NCBI GenBank assembly: GCA_943328885.2
Contig: CALQBT020000211.1
Location: 1 to 5,473 of the forward strand
Source: Bordetella parapertussis
Lineage (GTDB): Bacteria > Pseudomonadota > Gammaproteobacteria > Burkholderiales > Burkholderiaceae_C
Length of the DNA stretch: 5,473 bases
Reading direction: 5' to 3'
Shown here: piece after piece, positions 1 through 5,473 of the stretch
Layout: each line of letters opens with the position of its first letter
Position numbering within the stretch: position 1 is the first letter of the stretch
Made by a program: the position numbers and the translations under genes
The notes under the pieces: model-generated
What the model saw: the letters and a program-made list of their open reading frames with translations, nothing else
The model's database searches: none
What the model was told of the DNA's origin: nothing

Positions 1-1
1 C

Positions 2-1354
2 GCCAGCTTCGCGCCGATCGCCGGCACGGCCCAGGCCCTGGGCCCGACGCTGCCGTTCCAGGTCGAGTCAATCGGCGCGGGGCAGCGCGTGTCGCCAGGA
101 CCGCGCGCTGCGGCGAGCGAGCACCCTTTGAGCGGGCTGCGCGTGCTCGACCTGACGATGGGCTGGGCCGGGCCGCTCGCCACGCGCCACCTGGCCGACC
201 TGGGCGCCGATGTCGTCAAGGTCGAGTCCTGCAGCCATATCGACTGGTGGCGCGGCTACGACGCGCTCACCGACACCGATCCGCCGCCCTACGAGACGCG
301 GCCGAGCTTTCTGATGGTCAACCGCCACAAGCGCGGCATCACGCTCGACTTCAAGACCGACGCTGGCCGCGGCCTGCTGCGCCGCCTGGCCAGCGGCTGC
401 GACTTGATGATCGAGAACTACGCACCGGGCGCGCTCAACAAGCTGGGCATCGGCAGCCGGGCGATGGCCGAAGCGGTGCCGGGGCTGATCGCGGTGTCGA
501 TGGGCGCTTTCGGCAACCGTGGGTCCTGGAGCGGTTTCAGGGCCTATGGATCGACGGTGGAGCAGGCCAGCGGCTTCCCGTTCGTCAACGGCCAGGCCGA
601 CGGTCCACCGACGATGCAGCATGTGGCCTATGGCGACCCGGTGGCCGGGCTGTACGGCGCGCTGGCTTGCCTGGCATCGATTTACCGCCGTGAGTTCAGT
701 GCCGATGCACGCAGCTGCCTGGTCGACCTGGGCCAAGTCGAATGCCTGTTCCAGCTCGCCGCCGATGCGATCGTCGCGCAGTCGACCCAGACCGAGCCGC
801 TGGCGCGCGAGGGCAGCCGGCACCCAAGGTCGGCGCTGCGCATGAGCGCGGGCTGCGCGGCCGAGGCCGACGGGCCGGCCTGGATCGCGGTCTCGGTCGA
901 GACCGCAGCGCAGTGGCAGGCGCTGGCGGGCCTGCTGGGATTCGCCACAGCGGACCCGGTCGACACCCGGGACTTTCAGGCGCTCAAACAACACGAAGCC
1001 GCGCTAGACGCCGCCTTGCGCGTCTGGGCCGCCGGGCGCGACGGCCAAGCCGCCGTGGCGAGCTTGCAGCGCGCGGGCGTCCCGGCCGGGCCGGTGCGCC
1101 CCGGCAACGCGTTGGCAGACGACGCGCAGCTCGCCGCTAGAGGATATTTCCAGGCGATGCAACGCCGCCATGTCGGCCTTCACCTGAGCACCCAGACGCC
1201 TTACCGCTTCGACGGCGCGGCGCTGCCGATCGGCGGGCCGGCGCCCACGCTGGGCCAGCACAATCACGAGCTGCTGTGCGGTGTGCTCGGCCTGGACCAG
1301 GTCGAGTACGACGAACTCCTCGGGGCCGGGGTGATCGGCAGCCGCGCGACCTGA
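2..1354 (+). CDS. Class III (CaiB/BaiF/Frc family) CoA transferase, 5'-truncated, probably the C-terminal half of a tandem-domain protein
   Basis: Family III CoA transferases move CoA between carboxylic acids through an aspartyl-CoA thioester in the cytoplasm. The frame is open from base 2, giving 450 visible residues. A full CaiB domain runs from about residue 43 to 440. It shows the N-terminal LRVLDL and WAGPLATRHLADLGADVVKVE stretch, NRHKRGITLDF, ENYAPGALNKLG, and YGDPVAGLYGA, whose Asp (visible residue 212, codon 635-637) aligns with nucleophile Asp169 of formyl-CoA transferase. The terminal PAPTLGQHN motif is also present. A GTG at 89 could start a single-domain protein. However, the 29 codons before it stay in frame, end almost always in G or C, and encode text like the tail of another CaiB domain (GPTLPFQVESIGAG). 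I therefore infer a two-domain fusion cut by the window edge. The substrate is unknown. A 40-base gap separates it from the next gene, so co-transcription is likely. Confidence 0.88.
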   Translation, partial: ASFAPIAGTAQALGPTLPFQVESIGAGQRVSPGPRAAASEHPLSGLRVLDLTMGWAGPLATRHLADLGADVVKVESCSHIDWWRGYDALTDTDPPPYETRPSFLMVNRHKRGITLDFKTDAGRGLLRRLASGCDLMIENYAPGALNKLGIGSRAMAEAVPGLIAVSMGAFGNRGSWSGFRAYGSTVEQASGFPFVNGQADGPPTMQHVAYGDPVAGLYGALACLASIYRREFSADARSCLVDLGQVECLFQLAADAIVAQSTQTEPLAREGSRHPRSALRMSAGCAAEADGPAWIAVSVETAAQWQALAGLLGFATADPVDTRDFQALKQHEAALDAALRVWAAGRDGQAAVASLQRAGVPAGPVRPGNALADDAQLAARGYFQAMQRRHVGLHLSTQTPYRFDGAALPIGGPAPTLGQHNHELLCGVLGLDQVEYDELLGAGVIGSRAT

Positions 1355-1385
1355 ACATCGCAGGCCACGGACCCGTCAACGAACT

Positions 1386-1390
1386 GGAAG
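1386..1390 (+). promoter_or_regulatory. Weak ribosome binding site for the TTG-started small gene
   Basis: GGAAG lies four bases before the TTG at 1395. The spacing is shorter than ideal, but it is the only purine-rich candidate in the gap and supports TTG as the start, because no in-frame ATG or GTG suits the protein. Confidence 0.4.
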
Positions 1391-1394
1391 CCTC

Positions 1395-1616
1395 TTGAAC
1401 TGGTTGAAAAAACTGCTGCCGCAGCGCCGCCGTACCGACCCTGACCCTGACCGTCAGCGCGCGATCGACCTGATCGCTGCGGTCGACGCCGGCGGCCTGC
1501 CCCTGAATCCAGCCCGGGTCAACGACATCGGCCGCAGGCTGGGGCTGGAAGTGGCGAGCAGTTCACCCGTCGAGCAGACGATAGCCAGAATTCGCGCCTT
1601 GCTGCAAAAGCCCTAG
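1395..1616 (+). CDS. Small conserved-looking protein of unknown function (73 aa)
   Basis: I do not recognise this protein. It begins with a TTG codon (MNWLKKLLPQRRR), giving a short amphipathic, strongly basic N-terminus. An acidic-basic linker follows (TDPDPDR, residues 14-20, encoded by a short CTGACC repeat). Residues 22-72 form a compact, probably helical region with IDLIAAVDAGG, LNPARVNDIGRRLGLEV and VEQTIARIRALL. No cysteines, metal motifs, signal peptide or membrane segment are visible. Codon use is G/C-ending like its neighbours, and the frame fits neatly between the CoA transferase (40 bases upstream) and the GGT-like gene (54 bases downstream), which argues for a real gene in the same transcript. 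The arginine-rich start could contact nucleic acid or a membrane surface, but that is speculation. The chance that it is a spurious frame is modest. Confidence 0.68.
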   Translation: MNWLKKLLPQRRRTDPDPDRQRAIDLIAAVDAGGLPLNPARVNDIGRRLGLEVASSSPVEQTIARIRALLQKP

Positions 1617-1631
1617 CCAGGTCGCGCAGAG

Positions 1632-1657
1632 CCCCCAACACCCACACCCGTACCCCC
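1632..1657 (-). other. C-rich tract on the plus strand, forming a canonical G-quadruplex motif on the minus strand
   Basis: The plus strand reads C5-AACA-C3-ACA-C3-GTA-C5, so the minus strand carries four G-tracts of 5, 3, 3 and 5 with loops of 3, 3 and 4 bases. This fits the standard G3+N1-7 quadruplex pattern. The tract has 18 C and one G in 26 bases, unlike surrounding DNA where G and C are balanced. It directly abuts the Shine-Dalgarno site of the GGT-like gene. In the transcript it would be an unstructured, C-rich, G-poor leader. A role in transcription or Rho loading is inference only. Confidence 0.6.
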
Positions 1658-1663
1658 AGGAGA
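1658..1663 (+). promoter_or_regulatory. Strong Shine-Dalgarno site of the GGT-like gene
   Basis: AGGAGA is followed by a seven-base spacer (CAAAACG) and then ATG at 1671. It fixes the start of the GGT-like protein and suggests this is the best-translated gene in the plus-strand group. Confidence 0.85.
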
Positions 1664-1670
1664 CAAAACG

Positions 1671-3383
1671 ATGAGCCACTGGCAACAACGCGCAACAACG
1701 ACTTTCGAGCTTGAGAAACGCCCCGCCATGGGCAGCCGCGGCATGGTCGTGACCAACCACCCGCTGGCATCGGCAGCAGGCGCCGAGATGCTGTCGGCCG
1801 GCGGCAATGCGGTCGACGCGGCCATCGCCGCGCTGTTCACGTTGACGGTGGTCGAGCCGATGATGGTCGGCCTGCTCGGCGGCGGTTTTGCCAACCTGCG
1901 CCTGCCTGACGGCCGGCAGACCATCCTCGAAGGACAGAGCAGCTGCCCGATGGCGGTGGACGCCACCAGCTTCACGCCCGACCCGCACGCCGCCCCGGGC
2001 GCGCTCGACGCGGTGGGCCGGCGCAACAGCGTCGGGCGGGCGTCGGTGGCCACGCCCGGCAACCTGATGGCCTGGTGCGAGATGCTGTCGCGCCACGGCC
2101 GCTTGTCGCTCGCCGATGTCACCGAGCCGGCGATCCGCCACGCGTCGCGCGGCTTTGCCGCGACGCATTACCTGGCCGACTGTGTCGGCGACTGCGCGGC
2201 CGATCTGGCGCTGGACCCCGAGATCTCCCGCATCTTCATGCCCGGCGGCTTGCCGCTGGTGCCAGGCACGCGCGTCGTCAACGCGGCCTACGCCGACACG
2301 CTGCGCCTGATCGCTCGCGAAGGCCCGGCCGCGCTGTACGGCGGCTCGTCCAACGGAACGCTGGGTGCGGCGATCGCCGACGACATGCGTCGCCATGGCG
2401 GCCACCTGACGCAGGCCGACTTGCAGCGCTACCGAACCCACGATCTCGAGGTGCTGCGCGCCCACTACCGCGGCTTCGAGATCACCGGCCCGCCGCCGCC
2501 TTGCGCCGGACCGCTGCACATCGGCCAGATACTGAAGATCCTCGAGGGCCTGGACCCGGCAGCAGACGGCTTTGGCAGCACCGACAACATCCACCTGCTG
2601 GCCGAGTTGCTCAAGATCGCCTTCGCCGACCGTGCGGCCTCGACCGGGGATCCGGATTTCGTGCCGGTACCCGTGGCCGAGCTGCTGTCGTCGGACTACG
2701 CTGCGCTGCGTCGGGCCGCGATCGACCCGGCGCGCGCGCAGCACTGGCGCTCAGCGCTGACGCCGGGCCAGGTGCCTGACGAGAGCGCCAACACCACCCA
2801 CATCACGGTGGCCGACCGCGACGGCCACATCGTCTGTGCGACCCAGACGATCAACTCGCTGTTCGGCGCGCGCTACATGGTGCCGGGCACCGGCCTGATC
2901 CCGAACAACTACCTCTACCTGTTCAACCCCCACCCCGGGCTGGCCAACTCGCTGGCGCCGGGCAAACGGGTGACCTCGTCGATGGCGCCGTTGATCGTTT
3001 TCAAGGACGGCAAACCACGCTTCGCGCTCGGCCTGCCGGGTGGGCTGAGGATTTTTCCGTCGGCGCTGCAAGCGGTGATCAACCTGATCGACCACGGCAT
3101 GAGCTTGCAGGAAGCGGTCGAGGCACCGCGGGTCTGGACCCAAGGCTTTGGTCTCGAACTCGAACCGCAGGTCAGCGCAGCGGTGGCCGATGCCCTGCGC
3201 GCGCGTGGCCACGATGTCGTGCGCGTGGCCAATGTCGGCGGCGGCATGGGCGCGATCCGGTTTCACGACAACGGCGACCTGGAGGGCGCTTCGTGCTGGC
3301 GCGCCGACGGCACGCCGATCGGCGTGAGCGGCGGCTTCGCGCGCAGCGGGGTTCGTTTTCTGCCGGAGGCGCAGCGCAGCTGA
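1671..3383 (+). CDS. Gamma-glutamyltransferase-family Ntn hydrolase with an altered substrate pocket (GGT-like amidohydrolase/acylase)
   Basis: Members of this family cleave themselves before a threonine, which then attacks gamma-glutamyl or related amides. The 570-residue length is normal. Family landmarks are GNAVDAAIAALF (45-56), the LLGGGF loop, GPPPPCAGPLHIGQIL (273-288), ANTTHITVADRDG with the predicted nucleophile Thr375, TINSLFG (Thr393 and Asn395 match E. coli Thr409 and Asn411), RVTSSMAP (Ser436, Ser437) and the oxyanion loop LPGGLRI (Gly457, Gly458). Cleavage would give subunits of 374 and 196 residues. By my hand alignment, E. coli Arg114, Gln430 and Asp433, which hold the glutamate carboxylate and amino group, are Gln89, Tyr414 and Leu417 here. 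The segment of the active-site lid is about ten residues shorter. There is no signal peptide, so the enzyme is probably cytoplasmic, unlike periplasmic GGT. A true GGT function is therefore doubtful. Known relatives with other specificities include cephalosporin acylases and the oxamate amidohydrolase HpxW. It is last in the plus-strand group. Confidence 0.93.
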   Translation: MSHWQQRATTTFELEKRPAMGSRGMVVTNHPLASAAGAEMLSAGGNAVDAAIAALFTLTVVEPMMVGLLGGGFANLRLPDGRQTILEGQSSCPMAVDATSFTPDPHAAPGALDAVGRRNSVGRASVATPGNLMAWCEMLSRHGRLSLADVTEPAIRHASRGFAATHYLADCVGDCAADLALDPEISRIFMPGGLPLVPGTRVVNAAYADTLRLIAREGPAALYGGSSNGTLGAAIADDMRRHGGHLTQADLQRYRTHDLEVLRAHYRGFEITGPPPPCAGPLHIGQILKILEGLDPAADGFGSTDNIHLLAELLKIAFADRAASTGDPDFVPVPVAELLSSDYAALRRAAIDPARAQHWRSALTPGQVPDESANTTHITVADRDGHIVCATQTINSLFGARYMVPGTGLIPNNYLYLFNPHPGLANSLAPGKRVTSSMAPLIVFKDGKPRFALGLPGGLRIFPSALQAVINLIDHGMSLQEAVEAPRVWTQGFGLELEPQVSAAVADALRARGHDVVRVANVGGGMGAIRFHDNGDLEGASCWRADGTPIGVSGGFARSGVRFLPEAQRS

Positions 3384-3391
3384 GGCCGGTG

Positions 3392-3408
3392 GCGGCCCGC
3401 TGGGCTGC
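3392..3408. terminator. GC-rich hairpin between convergent genes, possible terminator
   Basis: GCGGCCC (3392-3398) pairs with GGGCTGC (3402-3408) across a three-base loop. The stem has seven pairs, one of them G-U in the plus-strand transcript; the minus-strand transcript would have an A-C mismatch there. It sits in the 32-base gap between the two facing stop codons. No T-run follows on either strand, so it is not a classical intrinsic terminator and may only help stop or protect transcripts. Confidence 0.3.
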
Positions 3409-3415
3409 GCCCGGG

Positions 3416-4612
3416 TCAGATCACCGCTTGCTCGCGCAGCCGCGCGATCTCCTCGCTGGCGTAGCCGAGCTCGGCCAGGATCTGATCGGTGTGCTCGCCG
3501 AGCATCGGCGGGCGCTGGCGCGGCACCGGCTGGGTCTCGGTCATCCAGATCGGCACCGCAGCGATCGGCGCGGGCCGCGGCAAGCCGGGGTAGTCGGTGT
3601 CCTGCATCACGCCCAGCGCCTGGATCTGCGGGTGGTCGAGCGCTTGCTGCGGCGACAGCACCTGCGCGCTCGGGATCTTGGCCTTGCCCAGGATTTCCAC
3701 CACCTCGTCGCAGCTGCGCTCGGCGCACCAGCGGCCCATGCGCTCGCTGACGATCTCGGCGTGCCGGCCGCGCGCGTCGTCGTCGGCAAAGCGCGGGTCG
3801 GTCAGCCAATGCGGCTCGCCCATCAGCTTGGCCCAGCGCACGTACAGCGGCTGACCCGTCACAGCCACCAGCACCCAGCCGTCCCGGGCCTGGTAGATGT
3901 CAGACGGCGCCGCGGTCTGGCCGCGGTTGCCGCTCGCCACGCGGTCGGGCTTGGCCACCGCCTGCTCGATCAGCGTGGCGTTGGTCACGGTGACCGCGGT
4001 GGCGAGCAAAGCGCCGGTGACCATCTGGCCCTTGCCTGAGCGCTGGCGCTCCATCAGCGCGGCCATCGTGCCGAAGGCACAGTGCAGCGCAGTGCCGAAG
4101 TCGACCCAGTTGACCATCGCCCGGTAAGGCTGTTCGGGCGTGCCCGTCATGTAGACGCCACCCGACATCGCTTGGCCAATGCCGTCGAAACCGACGTTGC
4201 GGTGCATCGGCCCGACCGGGCCGAAGGCGGTGTTGGTGACGAAGATGATGTCGGGCCGGTACGAGCACAGCGTCTCGTAGTCCAGCCCCATCGCCACCAG
4301 CGTGGCATGCGGCAGGTTGGCGATCACCACATCGGCGCCGCGAACCATTCTGGCCACCACCTCGCGCCCTTGCGGTGAGGCCGGGTCGAGCGTCATCGCG
4401 CGCTTGTTGCGGTTCATCTGCAGGAACAGCGCGCCCACGCCACCGCCCACCGGCGAGGGGAAACGGTCTTCACTGCCCTCGCGCTTCTCGATCCGGATCA
4501 CGTCAGCGCCGTAGTCGGCCAGCATCGCCGCGCAGTATGGGCCGGCGATGTAGCGGCCGAAGTCGAGCACGCGGATGCCGTGCAGCAGGGGGGTCGTCGT
4601 CGAGGTTTCCAT
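3416..4612 (-). CDS. Class III (CaiB/BaiF/Frc family) CoA transferase, single domain, complete
   Basis: This 398-residue protein has the usual length for a stand-alone family III CoA transferase, which passes CoA from a thioester donor to a carboxylate acceptor. Motifs in order are GIRVLDFGRYIAGPY (12-26), LADYGADVIRIEKREGSEDR (31-50), RNKRAMTLD (68-76), GFDGIGQAMSGG (141-152) and NWVDFGTALHCAFG. Asp171 (codon 4102-4100) matches catalytic Asp169 of formyl-CoA transferase. A short Gly-containing loop (VTGQP, 251-255) lies where that enzyme has its glycine loop, and the C-terminal LGEHTDQIL follows. I chose ATG 4612 because the family alignment begins there. The frame is open to 4735, but that extension lies mostly inside the reductase gene and looks non-family. 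No clear Shine-Dalgarno site precedes the ATG, so translation may be coupled to the reductase ending 28 bases upstream. The substrate is unknown; it differs from the other transferase in this window by family subgroup. Confidence 0.93.
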   Translation of the reverse strand: METSTTTPLLHGIRVLDFGRYIAGPYCAAMLADYGADVIRIEKREGSEDRFPSPVGGGVGALFLQMNRNKRAMTLDPASPQGREVVARMVRGADVVIANLPHATLVAMGLDYETLCSYRPDIIFVTNTAFGPVGPMHRNVGFDGIGQAMSGGVYMTGTPEQPYRAMVNWVDFGTALHCAFGTMAALMERQRSGKGQMVTGALLATAVTVTNATLIEQAVAKPDRVASGNRGQTAAPSDIYQARDGWVLVAVTGQPLYVRWAKLMGEPHWLTDPRFADDDARGRHAEIVSERMGRWCAERSCDEVVEILGKAKIPSAQVLSPQQALDHPQIQALGVMQDTDYPGLPRPAPIAAVPIWMTETQPVPRQRPPMLGEHTDQILAELGYASEEIARLREQAVI

Positions 4613-4640
4613 GGATAGGGCGGAGGCCGTCAATTGAGGG

Positions 4641-5473
4641 TTAGGTGGAGGCCAGGGGCCCGAAGCCGGGACGCAGACGCGGCACGACCTGGCCGACGGA
4701 CAGCAGCGATTCGACACAGTCGCGCAAGGACTCATCGAGCGGCCTGAAGACGATGCCGGTCAAGGCCCGGATGCGCTCGTTGCGCAGGTCGCAGCCGGCC
4801 CAGATGCGGCGCATCTCGGCCTCGCGGGCGCGGATGCGTTCAGGGAAGTCGTCGGTCACCGCCGGTGTGTCGTGGCCGAGTTCGGGCAGCAAGCGGTCGA
4901 TGTCGGCGCACAGGTCTTCGACCCGCCGCGCATCGGTCGACCAGGCGATGTAGCGCTCGCCGTTCTTGACCTGTGCGCTCTCGAGCAGGCCGATGTGGCA
5001 TTCGGCGTCGTCGCGCACGTCGACCGTCATCCAAGGCCGGTAGACGCCGGTCTGCGGGCAACTGCCCTTGAGCATGCCGGCGATCAACTGCTGCCAAGGC
5101 CCGCCGGTCTGTTGATGCGACGACTGGATCGGGCCGACGTTGTCGCCCGGACAGCAGGTGATCGCGTCCCAGGTGCCACTGCGCTGCGCGGCTTGCGCAA
5201 AAGCCTGCTCGGCCACCAGCTTGCCCATCGAGTAGCCCTGGCCACGCTCGGGGGTTCGCCGGGGGTTGCTCTGGTCGGGGTAGCGGTCTTCGTAGAGCAC
5301 GGGCCGGCGCACCAACTCCTGCAAGTCCATCTCGGAGATCACCGCGGCGATGCTCGAGGTCACGACCACCCGCGTCACCGACCCCGACGCGTCGATGCTG
5401 CCGATCACATGCTCGCAGACCCGCCGCACTGCGTCCTGGTCCAGGTAGCCGCTGAGGTGCGACAAGTGGGCCA
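4641..5473 (-). CDS. NAD(P)-dependent extended SDR (epimerase/dehydratase; dihydroflavonol/cinnamoyl-CoA reductase-like), 5'-truncated
   Basis: The last 276 residues are visible; the N-terminal Rossmann start with its GxxGxxG nucleotide loop lies beyond the right edge. The frame continues to the edge (AHLSHLSGYLD), matching the region just after the VFHVA-type strand of these reductases. Visible SDR features are the VVVTSSIAAV strand carrying the catalytic Ser, the YSMGK catalytic Tyr-Lys pair (Tyr codon 5234-5232, Lys codon 5222-5220), the substrate-side CCPGDNVGP loop, WMTVDVRDDAECHIGLLES (the usual V-D-V-DDA-H motif) and GERYIAW. The Tyr motif is YxxGK rather than the commoner YxxSK; cinnamoyl-CoA reductases also have Gly there. 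The family reduces ketones, aldehydes or acyl-CoA groups with NAD(P)H, or oxidises the reverse. It probably shares a transcript with the CoA transferase that follows. A TTG at 5465 could be read as a start, but it would remove the cofactor-binding region and is unlikely. Confidence 0.88.
   Translation of the reverse strand, partial: AHLSHLSGYLDQDAVRRVCEHVIGSIDASGSVTRVVVTSSIAAVISEMDLQELVRRPVLYEDRYPDQSNPRRTPERGQGYSMGKLVAEQAFAQAAQRSGTWDAITCCPGDNVGPIQSSHQQTGGPWQQLIAGMLKGSCPQTGVYRPWMTVDVRDDAECHIGLLESAQVKNGERYIAWSTDARRVEDLCADIDRLLPELGHDTPAVTDDFPERIRAREAEMRRIWAGCDLRNERIRALTGIVFRPLDESLRDCVESLLSVGQVVPRLRPGFGPLAST

Noticed and set aside
68..994. A 308-codon minus-strand frame opposite the first CoA transferase
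   Set aside because: No recognisable motif, and the composition is typical of an antisense shadow of the CaiB domain.
1355..1394. Possible promoter in the gap after the first CoA transferase
   Set aside because: No convincing -35/-10 pair can be seen in these 40 GC-rich bases; read-through from the upstream gene is simpler.
1563..2744. A 393-codon open frame on the minus strand opposite the GGT-like gene
   Set aside because: Its translation is rich in Arg, Ala, Gln and His with no family motifs, while the plus strand here encodes a clear GGT-family protein. Long antisense frames are expected in DNA this GC-rich.
3201..3231. Direct repeat GCGCGTGGCCA with a 20-base period
   Set aside because: It lies inside the GGT-like coding sequence and encodes different residues in shifted frames; two copies of 11 GC-rich bases are easily coincidental.
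2751..3809. A 352-codon minus-strand frame running across both convergent genes
   Set aside because: It crosses the two real stop codons in another frame, has an Arg/Ala-rich low-complexity translation, and overlaps two well-supported genes.
4613..4735. N-terminal extension of the minus-strand CoA transferase
   Set aside because: The 41 extra residues are Cys/Pro/Ser-rich, lack family similarity and mostly overlap the end of the reductase gene; the family domain starts right after ATG 4612.
5250..5280. G-rich stretch (G5, G5, G4) as a second quadruplex candidate
   Set aside because: Only three long G-tracts with loops of 6 and 11 bases, inside a coding region where Pro/Arg codons explain the sequence.

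Overview
The window is GC-rich chromosomal DNA with third codon positions almost always G or C and short gaps between genes. This composition and the protein families suggest a betaproteobacterium of the Burkholderiales type. That assignment is an impression from style, not a measured one. There are no RNA genes, mobile elements, CRISPR arrays or long non-coding stretches. The longest gap between genes is about 54 bases.

Left half, plus strand. The window opens inside a reading frame whose visible part ends with a complete class III (CaiB/BaiF/Frc) CoA-transferase domain. The frame is open and coding-like up to the window edge, which points to a larger, probably two-domain protein. After 40 bases comes a small 73-residue protein of unknown function with a TTG start. 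After 54 more bases, containing a strikingly C-rich tract and then a strong Shine-Dalgarno site, comes a 570-residue protein of the gamma-glutamyltransferase (GGT) family. It keeps the self-cleaving, nucleophilic threonine but has lost the residues that bind the glutamate head group in true GGTs. It also has no signal peptide. It is therefore better described as a cytoplasmic GGT-like amidohydrolase or acylase of unknown specificity.

Right half, minus strand. A 5'-truncated extended short-chain dehydrogenase/reductase (dihydroflavonol or cinnamoyl-CoA reductase type) enters from the right edge. It is followed 28 bases later by a second, complete single-domain class III CoA transferase. This pair converges on the GGT-like gene, with only 32 bases between the two stop codons; that gap holds a GC-rich hairpin.

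Taken together, the locus looks like an uncharacterised catabolic or acyl-modification cluster. Two CoA transferases could activate or exchange organic acids as CoA thioesters, an NAD(P)-dependent reductase could act on a carbonyl or acyl intermediate, and the GGT-like enzyme could cleave an amide. The substrate cannot be read from the sequence. The most interesting points are the GGT-like protein with a rewritten substrate pocket and its company of two CoA transferases.
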